Source of the DNA: Gemmatimonadota bacterium
GTDB lineage: Bacteria > Gemmatimonadota > Gemmatimonadetes > Gemmatimonadales > GWC2-71-9
DNA: 36,366 nt
Direction: 5' to 3'
Assembly: GCA_011390645.1 (NCBI GenBank)
Contig: JAABRY010000021.1
Location: 1-36,366, forward strand
Positions 24,427 through 32,381 of the stretch are shown here, one piece after another. A program made the position numbers and the translations under genes. How positions within the stretch are numbered: position 1 is the stretch's first letter; every line of letters starts with the position of its first letter. The notes beneath the pieces were generated by a model that was given only the letters and a program-made list of their open reading frames with translations, ran no database searches and was not told the DNA's origin.

Positions 24427-24733
24427 GTAGCACTCGCGGCTCACGCCGCGGCTCGGCAGGTGTCGCTGAAGCGACCGGGGGGGGTGTCTCGGCTCTCTCG
24501 AGTGACGGTGCCTCACGTCTCGTGGAGAGAGCTCGCGGCTCAAGCCGCGGCTCGGCAGATGTCGCTAAAGCGACGGAGGGTTGCGCCTCGGGGGGAGAGC
24601 TCGCGGCTCACGGCACGGCTCGGCAGATGTCGCTTTAGGGACGCGCTCTCCCTGCAAGGTGAGGCTCCGTCGCTTTAGCGACATCTGCCGAGCCGTCGCT
24701 TTAGCGACGAGCTCGTTAGCGACGAGCTCCTAC
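24427..24733. repeat. BIME-like cluster of REP-type palindromic repeats
   Basis: Between the terminator and the pgi stop there are three direct copies (from 24427, 24531 and 24599) and an inverted part (24667-24733) of a unit of about 45 bp. Each unit has two short hairpins, GCGGCT-CA-AGCCGC and GTCGCT-AA-AGCGAC, joined by GGCTCGGCAGAT. The cluster begins with GTAG on the plus strand (24427-24430) and ends with GTAG on the minus strand (24733-24730), like paired REPs with head tetranucleotides facing inward. The minus-strand TAG is the pgi stop codon. No RAYT transposase lies in the window. No gene in this stretch. Confidence 0.75.
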
Positions 24734-26091
24734 GCGGCCCCCCCCCGCATCGCCGCCCTCGTCAGATCCTTCCCCAGCTCCACCCCCGGCTGGTCGAACG
24801 GATTGACGTCGTACCAGACGCCGGCATAGCCCGTGGCGAGCTGGAAGAACATCAGCAGGTGCCCGAGCTGCCGGGGCCCCACTGCATCGAGCGTCAGCGT
24901 CATGTTCATCCGACCCTTCTGACGCAGTGCCTCGCGCGTTGCCAGGAACTCGGCGTCCAACAACTGACCCAGTGTGTGCCCCGGCAAGTAGTGCAACGGG
25001 TCATCGCCGCTCGCGGCTCGCTGTTCGCCGTTAGCGGCGGGTATCGGCACCATCTGCATGGTGTCGGCCGTCCGGATGAACGTGATCGCCTTGTCGAACG
25101 GCCCCTCCATGAACAGCTGTACCTGCGAGTGCTGGTCCGTCGCGCCGATCGCAGCGAGCGGGGTGGGCCCACGGAAGACTTCCGCGCCACCGCGATCGTG
25201 TTGCTTGCCGAGCGACTCGGCCCAGAGCTGCCGGAACCACTCGGCGGTGTCGCGCAGACGGTCCGAGTAGGGCATCAGGACGTGAATGTTGGCGGCGCGG
25301 GAGAGCTGCGCCTGCCACTGGAGCCCGGCCCACCGTGCCGGGAGATTCTCCTCGAGGGAGTCGCTTTCGGCCATGCGAAGCGCATCGGCCGCACCTGCCA
25401 CGAGTTCGCGGATATCGAGTCCGACCAGCGCAGCGGGAAGCAGCCCGACGGCTGTGAGGACCGAGAAGCGCCCACCGACCGTCGGTGGCACCTCGAACGA
25501 CGTGAACCCCTCCTCACGCACCAGCGCCCGCAGGGCACCGCGTTCAGGATCGGTGGTGACCACCACATGATCCCGGAGCGCGGCAGAGCCGACAGCCTGC
25601 TCAAGCCAGGCGCGAACAATCAGGTACTGCGCCAACGTCTCCGCGGTGCCGCCTGACTTGCTGATCACGTTTACCAGCGTACGACGTGGATCGAGTCGGT
25701 CGAGCGTCGCGGCGACCGTCATCGGGTCAACATTCTCCAGAATCGTGACGGTCGGCCAGCCGTCGCGGCGGTCGGCAGGCCATTCGTTCCAGGCGGCCGG
25801 TCGCAGGGCCGTGAGCAACGCCCGCATCCCCAGCGCCGAGCCGCCGATGCCGAGGATCAACAGGTGGTCGAAGGTGCGATGGCGTGCGACCGCGAACGCC
25901 TCGAGTTCCGCCACCAGCGTGTCCTGGTCACCAAGCGCCATGAAGCCGTATTCACCGGCCGCATGGAATCCACGCACGGTCGCCTGCACGTCCGGGAAGC
26001 GCTCGGAGAGCATCGCGCGGACCGCTGGTGCGAGGCCGTGCACCTCGTCGAGGGCCGGGCGGAACATGTTGGTATCGTCGAGCGTCAGCAT
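24730..26091 (-). CDS. pgi: Glucose-6-phosphate isomerase
   Basis: 453 residues, about the size of the Bacillus-type enzyme. Interconverts glucose-6-phosphate and fructose-6-phosphate in the cytoplasm. The SIS fold is clear: LILGIGGSALG at about 80-90, ISKSGGTAET (phosphate loop) near 145, then VGGRFSVLTAVGLLPAAL, GATDQHSQVQLFMEG and the C-terminal NPFDQPGVELGK, which carries conserved catalytic positions. A 28-bp run of four heptamers (25009-25036) encodes AANGEQRAAS in a variable surface loop. It ends RAAMRGGAA with the stop TAG formed by the GTAG head of the neighbouring repeat. Last gene of the minus operon, 3 nt after the MBL-fold gene. Confidence 0.95.
   Translation of the reverse strand: MLTLDDTNMFRPALDEVHGLAPAVRAMLSERFPDVQATVRGFHAAGEYGFMALGDQDTLVAELEAFAVARHRTFDHLLILGIGGSALGMRALLTALRPAAWNEWPADRRDGWPTVTILENVDPMTVAATLDRLDPRRTLVNVISKSGGTAETLAQYLIVRAWLEQAVGSAALRDHVVVTTDPERGALRALVREEGFTSFEVPPTVGGRFSVLTAVGLLPAALVGLDIRELVAGAADALRMAESDSLEENLPARWAGLQWQAQLSRAANIHVLMPYSDRLRDTAEWFRQLWAESLGKQHDRGGAEVFRGPTPLAAIGATDQHSQVQLFMEGPFDKAITFIRTADTMQMVPIPAANGEQRAASGDDPLHYLPGHTLGQLLDAEFLATREALRQKGRMNMTLTLDAVGPRQLGHLLMFFQLATGYAGVWYDVNPFDQPGVELGKDLTRAAMRGGAA
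25009..25036. repeat. Heptamer array inside the pgi coding sequence
   Basis: GCTCGCG, GCTCGCT, GTTCGCC, GTTAGCG (25009-25036, plus strand) are four consecutive 7-mers of the family seen at 9866-9988. Only one orientation is present. The reading frame is intact. Confidence 0.6.
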
Positions 26092-26094
26092 CTG

Positions 26095-26880
26095 CTAGCT
26101 GCCTTCCTGGATCTCGATCGTGAGGCCATCGTAGCCCGGCTCGACGCCGGCAGGGAGCCGGGCCAGCAGGTCGCGATGGGCGGTCTCGTGCGTGAGGTGC
26201 GTGAGGAAGGTGCGTCGTGCGCCGATCGCCCGCGCGGTCTCGACCGCCTCGTCGATGCTGAGGTGTGTCGGATGCGAACGCCACCAGAGGGCATTCAGGA
26301 CGAGCACCTCGACGCCCTGGAGCAGCTCCCGCGCTGGGGGGGGGACGGCCTTGACGTCCGTGAGGTAGGCCACCGAGCCCACGCGATAGCCGAAGACGGT
26401 GGCATGCCCATGTTCGAACGCCAGCGGCAGCACCTCGAGACCGGCAATCTGGCGTGGCACCCCAGGGGTGAGCACTTCGGTCACCAGCTGCGGCTTGGAG
26501 GTCCCGGAGATCGGCACCACGCCGGCGTCGAAGATGTAGGCGAAGCGCTCGTGCAGGTGGCGGATCGTTTCAGCGGGGCCGTACAGCGGCAGCGGATCAT
26601 CACGGGTGAGGGAGAACGAGCGGAGGTCATCAATCCCGTGCACATGATCGGCATGGAGGTGGGTGTACAGCACCGCATCCACGCGGCCGATGTGGGCGGC
26701 GAGCAGTTGGAGGCGGAGTTCGGGGGGGGTGTCCACGAGCAGGCGGATGCCGTCATGTTCGATGAGCGCGGCGGTGCGGGTACGGCGATCCCGGGGATCT
26801 TCGGAGCGACAGGTGGTGCAGTCGCATCCGATCTGCGGGACCCCCATCGAGGTCCCCGTCCCGAGGAGAGTGAGGCGCAT
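26095..26880 (-). CDS. MBL-fold metallo-hydrolase (PhnP/cyclic phosphodiesterase-like)
   Basis: 261 residues from ATG 26880. The zinc motif HLHADH is His74, His76, Asp78, His79 in LYTHLHADHVHGIDDL, with further ligands in FEHGHA and HLTHETAH. The Cys cluster GCDCTTC (Cys19, Cys21, Cys24) typical of PhnP-like members probably holds a structural zinc. These enzymes hydrolyse cyclic phosphodiesters, but the substrate here is not known. Start is 4 nt after the pyk stop; AAGGG sits unusually close to the ATG. Longer in-frame starts upstream lie inside pyk and have no similarity. It contains G runs of 9 and 8 bases on the plus strand (26336-26344, 26722-26729). Confidence 0.85.
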   Translation of the reverse strand: MRLTLLGTGTSMGVPQIGCDCTTCRSEDPRDRRTRTAALIEHDGIRLLVDTPPELRLQLLAAHIGRVDAVLYTHLHADHVHGIDDLRSFSLTRDDPLPLYGPAETIRHLHERFAYIFDAGVVPISGTSKPQLVTEVLTPGVPRQIAGLEVLPLAFEHGHATVFGYRVGSVAYLTDVKAVPPPARELLQGVEVLVLNALWWRSHPTHLSIDEAVETARAIGARRTFLTHLTHETAHRDLLARLPAGVEPGYDGLTIEIQEGS

Positions 26881-26884
26881 TCCC

Positions 26885-28330
26885 TTAAAGTGTCTCGACC
26901 TTGAGCAGGTTGGTAGTCCCCGGCACATCGAACGGCGCCCCGGCAGTCACCACCACGCGGTCGCCGGGCACCCCGATGCCACGCGCGAGGAGTTCGGCGC
27001 GCGCCACCTCCATCATCGGGTCGTAGTTCTTGATGTGTGGAATCATCACCGGCACGACCCCCCAGGAGAGGGCCAGTTGCCGGAAGGTCTCCGGTTCCGG
27101 GGTGAAGGCGAAGATCGGCACCCGCGGCCGATAACTCGACACCGTGCGCGCCGTGAAGCCACTCGAGGTGAAGCAGATGATCGCGCGGGCAGCGAGCATG
27201 TCGGAGGCGGTGCTCACGGCCACCGCGATCGCCTCCTCGGTCGGGATGATGGTGTCGGCCGAGAGGTTCGCATGGGCGAGCGGGACCTGCCAGCGGCGGC
27301 GATCCTTGTCGACGCCGTGCAACCGCACCGACTCGACCTCACGAGCGATCCGATCCATCGCCATTACGGACTCCAGCGGATACTCACCGATCGCTGTCTC
27401 CCCGGAGAGCATCACCGCGTCAGTGCCATCCAGAATCGCATTGGCCACGTCCGATGCCTCCGCGCGCGTGGGCCGCGGATTGGTGATCATCGACTCGAGC
27501 ATCTGTGTCGCCGTGATCACCGGCTTGCCCCGACGATTGGCGGCCTGGATCAACCGCTTCTGCACCAGCGGCACCTGCTCGAACGGCAGCTCGACGCCGA
27601 GATCGCCACGCGCGACCATGACCGCGTCGGTCGCCTCGAGAATCTCGTCGAGGTTCTGCAGGGCGGTGTCCTTCTCGATCTTGGCGACGAGTCGCGTCGT
27701 CTTCGGGATGATGCGGCGCACGGCGTGCAGGTCCTCCGCGCGTCGCACGAACGAGACGCCGATATAGGCGACGCCGAGCGCCGTGGCGCGGAGTACTTCG
27801 TCACGGTCGTCGTCGGTCATGGCCGGGGCGCTCACATCGGCGCCGGGCAGGTTCATCCCCTTGTTCGGCTTGAGGAGACCGCCATAGCGGACGCGTCCTT
27901 CGACCCGATCACCCTGCACGGCCACTACCTCGACCGAGAGCAGACCATCATCGAGGAGGATGAACGATCCGACGGTCACGTCACGAGCGAGCTCCGGGTA
28001 CGTCGTGGGAATGTCGCCGTCCCGCTCCGTGCCTTCGGGGACGAAGGTGACCAACTCGCCGGGCGTGAGGGTGATGGCTTCGGGCAACTTGCCGACACGA
28101 ATGCGCGGACCATGCAGGTCCACCAGAATGCCGATCGCGTGACCGCGCTCACTGCGCACCTTCTGGATGCGGCGAATCCATTCGGTGCGGATCTCCGGTG
28201 TCCCATGCGACGCGTTGATGCGAACGATGTTCACGCCCCCGTCGAACATCGCATGCATCTGCGCTTCTGATTCCCATGCTGGGCCGAGCGTGGCGACAAC
28301 CTTGGTACGGCGGATCTGGTCTCCAGACAT
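26885..28330 (-). CDS. pyk: Pyruvate kinase
   Basis: 481 residues from ATG 28330 (GTG 28333 is directly before it). Transfers phosphate from phosphoenolpyruvate to ADP. N-terminal RTKVVATLGPA and VNIVRINASHG, the metal- and substrate-binding stretch MVARGDLGVELPFEQVPLVQK, and TATQMLESMITNPRPTRAEASDVANAILDGTDAVMLSGETAIGEYP are all classic. The C-terminal domain (RAIICFTSSGFTARTVSSYRPRVPIFAFTPE) is present; the length is that of the standard bacterial enzyme. The start overlaps the amidohydrolase stop as TGATG. It sits in an operon with pgi and opposite a class II aldolase. Confidence 0.95.
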   Translation of the reverse strand: MSGDQIRRTKVVATLGPAWESEAQMHAMFDGGVNIVRINASHGTPEIRTEWIRRIQKVRSERGHAIGILVDLHGPRIRVGKLPEAITLTPGELVTFVPEGTERDGDIPTTYPELARDVTVGSFILLDDGLLSVEVVAVQGDRVEGRVRYGGLLKPNKGMNLPGADVSAPAMTDDDRDEVLRATALGVAYIGVSFVRRAEDLHAVRRIIPKTTRLVAKIEKDTALQNLDEILEATDAVMVARGDLGVELPFEQVPLVQKRLIQAANRRGKPVITATQMLESMITNPRPTRAEASDVANAILDGTDAVMLSGETAIGEYPLESVMAMDRIAREVESVRLHGVDKDRRRWQVPLAHANLSADTIIPTEEAIAVAVSTASDMLAARAIICFTSSGFTARTVSSYRPRVPIFAFTPEPETFRQLALSWGVVPVMIPHIKNYDPMMEVARAELLARGIGVPGDRVVVTAGAPFDVPGTTNLLKVETL

Positions 28331-29904
28331 CACGACAAATCACTCCAGACGATGCGGCCACCCACCACGGTCAGGCGGGGTCGGGCGGCCAGGACGGCGT
28401 GGGCATCACCACGCTCTGCGAGCGGGTCGATCTCCCATGCCACGAAATCGGCGTCGAAACCGGGGGCCAGACGACCGCGATGTGCGGCCGTCCCCTCGGC
28501 GATTGCCGGGGCAATAGTATAGGCGCTGAGCGCTTCGTCAAATGTCAGGCTCTCACCACCATACCACCCACCAACCGGACGGCCATCGAGACCCGTCCGG
28601 GCCATCGCCGCGAACAACCCGTGGCGAGGGTCCGCGGCAGCCACCGGAACATCGCTCCCGAAGGCCACAACCGCGCCACGCGCCCGCAACGATCTGAAAG
28701 CATAGGCCCCGGCACTCCGCGCCCCCCAGTGCCGTTCCGCGAGGGGGATGTCGACCAACAGATGGGCCGGTTGCATCGAGGCGACGATCCCCGCACGGCC
28801 CGCCCGATCGAGGTCGTCGGGGTGCACGCACTGCAGGTGTTCGATCCGGTGCGGGATGGCGAGGCGGGGCAACGGCTCCATCAGGTCGAAGGCGCGCCGT
28901 ACGGCGGCGTCGCCAATGGCGTGCACGGTGAGGGCAATCCCAGCGTCTACCGCACGACGCATCACGACTGCTGTCTCCTCTGCGGTGGCCAACGGCATCC
29001 CACGGTCTCGACTGCCTGCGTACGGCTCGAGCATCCAGGCGGTGCGGGAGCCGAGCGAGCCGTCCAGGAAGAGCTTGACGCCACCGTGGCGGAGCAGGCC
29101 TGCCCCCGTCCCGGAGCGGACACCAGCGGCGATCAACTCAGGCAGCATGGCCACGGGAGGGTGGGCGAGGACCCGAATCGTGAGGCCTCCATCGGAATTC
29201 ATCGCCTCCAGAATCGCGCGAGAGTGGCGATCGCCCACGTCGTGTATACCTGTGAGCCCAAGGGCGTTGGCGCGGCGCTGGGCGGCTTCCAGGGCCGTCC
29301 TGAGCCGGTGGGGCTCCGGAACCGGCAACGAGGCGGCCGCCATCGCGACCGCGAATTCGAGCAGCACCCCGGTCGGCGCTCCGGAGGCGTCGCGCACGAT
29401 CCGGCCGCCCGGTGGGTCCGGGGTTGCTGCGGTGATCCCGCAGCGGTCAAGCGCTGCCGAATTGAGCCACGCGGCGTGGACGTCAAGGGAATCGAGCCAG
29501 ACGGGGATTGTCGGGTGGAGGTCGTCGAGCATCCGCCGATCAGGGGGAGCATCCCAGTCGTTGTCGTCCCACCCCTGACCCTGAATCCAGCCGTCGTCGA
29601 CCTCGCCGGTTGCGATCGCCGCGAGTGCCTCAGGGCGACTCAGGCCGGCCAGATGGACTCGCTGGGTACCCAAGGCCCACATCCCGAAGTGGGTGTGGGC
29701 ATCGACCAGCCCGGGGGTGACAAGGAGGTCGGGGAGGTCGAGGTGAGGGGCACCGGCGGGCAGTGGCCGGGACATCTCCGAAGGCGATCCGACGGCCACG
29801 ATTCGACCGTCTTCCCACCGGAGCGACGACCCCTCGCTCTGGTCGGACAGGGTCACGATGCGACGAGCGCGGAGCACTCCTGAGAGCGAGGCGAGGGGAG
29901 ACAC
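28330..29904 (-). CDS. Amidohydrolase family 3 protein (YtcJ-like)
   Basis: 524 residues from GTG 29904. The open frame runs about 170 codons further up into the intergenic region, but that part has no similarity. Metal-dependent TIM-barrel hydrolase: VDAHTHFG (two metal His), later HAIGDAAVRRAFD, HRIEHLQCVHPDD and the catalytic-type Asp in FGSDVPVAAADPRHG. YtcJ-like enzymes hydrolyse amide or related bonds of uncertain natural substrates. A putative -10 (TACATT, 29916-29911) is 6 nt before the start and there is no Shine-Dalgarno sequence, suggesting a leaderless message. First gene of the amidohydrolase, pyk, MBL, pgi operon. GTG 29880 is an alternative start. Confidence 0.85.
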   Translation of the reverse strand: MSPLASLSGVLRARRIVTLSDQSEGSSLRWEDGRIVAVGSPSEMSRPLPAGAPHLDLPDLLVTPGLVDAHTHFGMWALGTQRVHLAGLSRPEALAAIATGEVDDGWIQGQGWDDNDWDAPPDRRMLDDLHPTIPVWLDSLDVHAAWLNSAALDRCGITAATPDPPGGRIVRDASGAPTGVLLEFAVAMAAASLPVPEPHRLRTALEAAQRRANALGLTGIHDVGDRHSRAILEAMNSDGGLTIRVLAHPPVAMLPELIAAGVRSGTGAGLLRHGGVKLFLDGSLGSRTAWMLEPYAGSRDRGMPLATAEETAVVMRRAVDAGIALTVHAIGDAAVRRAFDLMEPLPRLAIPHRIEHLQCVHPDDLDRAGRAGIVASMQPAHLLVDIPLAERHWGARSAGAYAFRSLRARGAVVAFGSDVPVAAADPRHGLFAAMARTGLDGRPVGGWYGGESLTFDEALSAYTIAPAIAEGTAAHRGRLAPGFDADFVAWEIDPLAERGDAHAVLAARPRLTVVGGRIVWSDLS

Positions 29905-29910
29905 GCGCGA

Positions 29911-29916
29911 AATGTA
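29911..29916 (-). promoter_or_regulatory. -10 element of a probable leaderless promoter
   Basis: TACATT on the minus strand followed by TCGCGC and then the GTG at 29904. No -35 match at 17 bp. It would drive the glycolysis-linked minus operon. Confidence 0.4.
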
Positions 29917-29981
29917 GCAGGGCAGGGGAGTGGCCGGATTTGCTATGTCACGAACCTGAAGTCCTGCACATTTGTCGGTGA

Positions 29982-30328
29982 TGTGGGGAATTGCTTTTCC
30001 ACATCGGGACCTCGTTCCACGCCAATGGAAATGGGGGCAGGGAGGTGAGCAGGTACCCACCTGACGACATCTCTCCCACATCGGTTCTCGAGGCAGTGAT
30101 CGGCCGAAAAGGAGTTGGCAACAGATGTGGAAAGTGGAAGTTTCCCACACCGATTTCCGGGGATAATTCGTGGAATAGGGCCCCAACTCGTTGTACTGAT
30201 GGAGCTTCTGAATCCACCGAGTTGTCAACGTTATCACGTTTTGGTAACTCTTTCTTCCACAACGTCTTGGGGGGGGCAGTTCATGTGGAAAATCAACAAA
30301 GCGCCAGTGTCGCTGGGGCCGTGGAAAG
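29982..30328. other. Low-G+C intergenic region with a cluster of DnaA-box-like 9-mers
   Basis: Between the divergent operons. Matches to TTTTCCACA on both strands: TGTGGGGAA (29982), TTTTCCACA (29995), TCTCCCACA (30072), TGTGGAAAG (30126), TTTCCCACA (30141), CGTGGAATA (30169), TCTTCCACA (30253), TGTGGAAAA (30284), CGTGGAAAG (30320). Two are exact TTTTCCACA, one base from the consensus DnaA box. By hand count 29941-30300 is about 51% G+C, well below the flanking genes, with AT-rich patches at 30225-30260. It could be an origin, a DnaA-binding locus, or the operator array of a regulator of the glycolytic genes on both sides. No gene seen. Confidence 0.5.
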
Positions 30329-30368
30329 GTCGGATTGAGGGTCCCGGAAGCTCTTGTTCTGGCGGTAT

Positions 30369-30397
30369 TTGCCCCTACCGCAGCGGCTCGGTAGATT
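30369..30397 (+). promoter_or_regulatory. Sigma-70-type promoter of the aldolase operon
   Basis: TTGCCC (30369-30374), 17-bp spacer, TAGATT (30392-30397). Predicted start near 30404, giving a leader of about 30 nt with GGAG before the ATG pair. Confidence 0.65.
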
Positions 30398-30433
30398 GAG
30401 TAATTAGCACTCACCCTTTGGGTCTTTGGAGCG

Positions 30434-31852
30434 ATGATGAGCGAGGCGATGGCGCGGGCTGTAACGGGCTTCGGCGGGGCGATTTCGGTCCGTGACGGTC
30501 ATGTGGAAATCTCTGATTCGCGGGGCCTCGAGTCGGCCGCCATGGACGGACTGGTCTGGTCGGCGGTCTTCGGAAATGACGACGAACGTGACGCTGCTCG
30601 CGCAGTGCTCTGGGAGCTGGGTCAGGCGGTCGGCGTGCGTCCGGCGTCGATCCATGACCTCTACCTCGCGCGTGGCCGGGGGGAGTGTGGTGGCTTCACG
30701 GTCCCGGCGATCAACATCCGGATGATGGCCTATGACACCGCCCGGGCAGTCTTCCGCGCGGCCAAGGCAATCGACGCTGGGGCGATCATCATCGAGATCG
30801 CCCGATCCGAGATTGCCTACACCGACCAGCGTCCGGCGGAGTATGTCGCGGTCATGATCGGGGCGGCCCTTCGCGAGGGGTACCGGCAGCCCCTCTTCAT
30901 CCAGGGTGACCACTGCCAGGTGAACCCCAAGAAGTACGCTGCCGATGCGGAGGCCGAGGTCGGTGAGGTCAAGAAGCTGATCGCCGAGGAGGTCGCGGCG
31001 GGCTTCTACAACATCGACGTGGACACCTCGACGTTGGTCGACCTCTCCTTCCCGACCCTCGATGAACAGCAGCGGACCAACTACGAGCGGGCCGCCGAAA
31101 TCACCCGGTTCATCCGCGGCAAGGAGCCCAAGGGCGTGACGGTCTCGGTGGGTGGTGAGATCGGGGAGGTTGGCCACAAGAACAGCACCGTCGAGGAACT
31201 CCACGCCTTCATGCAGGGGTACAACCGGACCTTGGCGGCGAGCGGCGGTGGGGCAGGGCTGAGCAAGATCTCGGTCCAGACCGGGACCTCGCATGGCGGG
31301 GTTGTCCTGCCGGACGGTTCGATCGCCGAGGTAAATCTCGACCTTGAGGCCCTCGAGGCGCTCTCGACCAGCGCCCGCAACGACTACGGGATGGGTGGAG
31401 CGGTCCAGCATGGCGCCTCGACCCTACCGGCCGACGCCTTCGGCAACTTCCCCCGCATCGAGACGGCCGAAATCCACTTGGCGACTAACTTCCAGAATAT
31501 CGTCTGGGATCACCCGAAGCTGCCGGCCGAGCTCAAGGCGCGGGCCTACGAATGGCTAACCACCAATGCGGCCGGTGAGCGCGGGGCCAACGACTCCGAC
31601 GAGCAGTTCATCTACAAGACCCGCAAGAAGGCGATCGGCCCGTTCAAGCGCGAGATGTGGTCGTTGGCGCCTGAGATTCGTCAGGAGATCGGACAGTCGC
31701 TCGAATCGACCTTCGCGTTCCTGTTCGCGCAATTGCAGGTTGGCGGGACGGCCGCGCTGGTCGCCAAGCACATTACTGCCCCGGCCATTCGGTATGGGGC
31801 GCTGGCCACGGTCGGGGTCCTCGCTGAGGACGATCCCGACGCTGGTGAGTAA
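30434..31852 (+). CDS. Class II (zinc) fructose-bisphosphate aldolase family protein
   Basis: 472 residues. ATG 30434 or 30437; GGAG spacing favours the second. Zinc TIM-barrel aldolase signatures: GGFTVPAINIR, QGDHCQVNPKKY (catalytic Asp and zinc His), VDVDTST-like FYNIDVDTSTL, GGEIGEVGHKNS, and the phosphate/zinc loop VQTGTSHGG. Cleaves fructose-1,6-bisphosphate, or tagatose-bisphosphate in related enzymes. It is longer than the usual 300-360 residues because of an N-terminal helical part and a C-terminal extension (FKREMWSLAPEIRQEIGQS onward). Next to pyk and pgi across the divergent region, which supports a glycolytic role. First gene of an operon with YtxH and YihY proteins. Confidence 0.88.
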   Translation: MMSEAMARAVTGFGGAISVRDGHVEISDSRGLESAAMDGLVWSAVFGNDDERDAARAVLWELGQAVGVRPASIHDLYLARGRGECGGFTVPAINIRMMAYDTARAVFRAAKAIDAGAIIIEIARSEIAYTDQRPAEYVAVMIGAALREGYRQPLFIQGDHCQVNPKKYAADAEAEVGEVKKLIAEEVAAGFYNIDVDTSTLVDLSFPTLDEQQRTNYERAAEITRFIRGKEPKGVTVSVGGEIGEVGHKNSTVEELHAFMQGYNRTLAASGGGAGLSKISVQTGTSHGGVVLPDGSIAEVNLDLEALEALSTSARNDYGMGGAVQHGASTLPADAFGNFPRIETAEIHLATNFQNIVWDHPKLPAELKARAYEWLTTNAAGERGANDSDEQFIYKTRKKAIGPFKREMWSLAPEIRQEIGQSLESTFAFLFAQLQVGGTAALVAKHITAPAIRYGALATVGVLAEDDPDAGE

Positions 31853-31866
31853 CCTGAGGGAGACGC

Positions 31867-32322
31867 ATGATGGCACCCCGAAATGACATGCCCGATGTGA
31901 CCGTGATCGAGACCGATTCCGGCGCGACCGTGAAGTGGTTTCTGCTCGGTGCGCTCCTTGGCGCTGGCGCCGGTATCCTCCTCGCCCCGCAATCGGGCGA
32001 GCGGACTCGCCGCGACCTGAGCCGTCGGGCCAAGCGGTTGCGTGACGATGCCGAAGAGCGGCTTGAGGAGTTCGGTGACGAGATCCAGAGCCGGGGGCGC
32101 AAGATCAAGGGCGCCGTCGAGGACTGGGCCGATGACGTGAAGGAGGAGGTGCGTGATGGGAAGCGCGCCATCGTCCGCACCGCCGACAACGCACGCGACG
32201 AGCTGGAGCGCCGCCTCGCCGACGCACGGGCCCGCCGCCGGGCAACGGTCGCTGAGGGGGTAGCCGACGACGATGACGAGGATGATTTCGACGACGATGA
32301 TGACGAAGAGGCGACGGCCTGA
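31867..32322 (+). CDS. YtxH-like membrane-anchored protein with acidic tail
   Basis: 151 residues. One membrane segment near residues 22-40 (VKWFLLGALLGAGAGILLAPQSGERTR is the YtxH hallmark), then a long charged amphipathic helix (RAKRLRDDAEERLEEFGDEI and on) and a C-terminal run of Asp/Glu (DDDEDDFDDDDDEEA). YtxH proteins are envelope-associated and often stress-linked; the molecular role is unclear. ATG 31867 follows GGGAG, 15 nt after the aldolase stop. The stop codon abuts the probable true start of the YihY gene. Confidence 0.85.
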   Translation: MMAPRNDMPDVTVIETDSGATVKWFLLGALLGAGAGILLAPQSGERTRRDLSRRAKRLRDDAEERLEEFGDEIQSRGRKIKGAVEDWADDVKEEVRDGKRAIVRTADNARDELERRLADARARRRATVAEGVADDDDEDDFDDDDDEEATA

Positions 32323-32381
32323 TTGAGCCCCCGCGGCTACTGACCCGGATCCTCGGAACGCTGGACCGGGTCAATCTGCCG

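Noticed and set aside
24359-24730. Insertion sequence remnant
   Set aside because: No transposase fragment or target duplication; the content is short palindromic repeats.
30404-30412. TTAGCACTC, the left half of a CIRCE (HrcA) operator, in the aldolase leader
   Set aside because: The expected GAGTGCTAA half 9 nt downstream is absent; the sequence there is GTCTTTGGA.
29905-30414. N-terminal extension of the amidohydrolase frame through the intergenic region
   Set aside because: The extra 170 residues have no similarity or domain logic, and they cross the DnaA-box-like cluster and the aldolase promoter.
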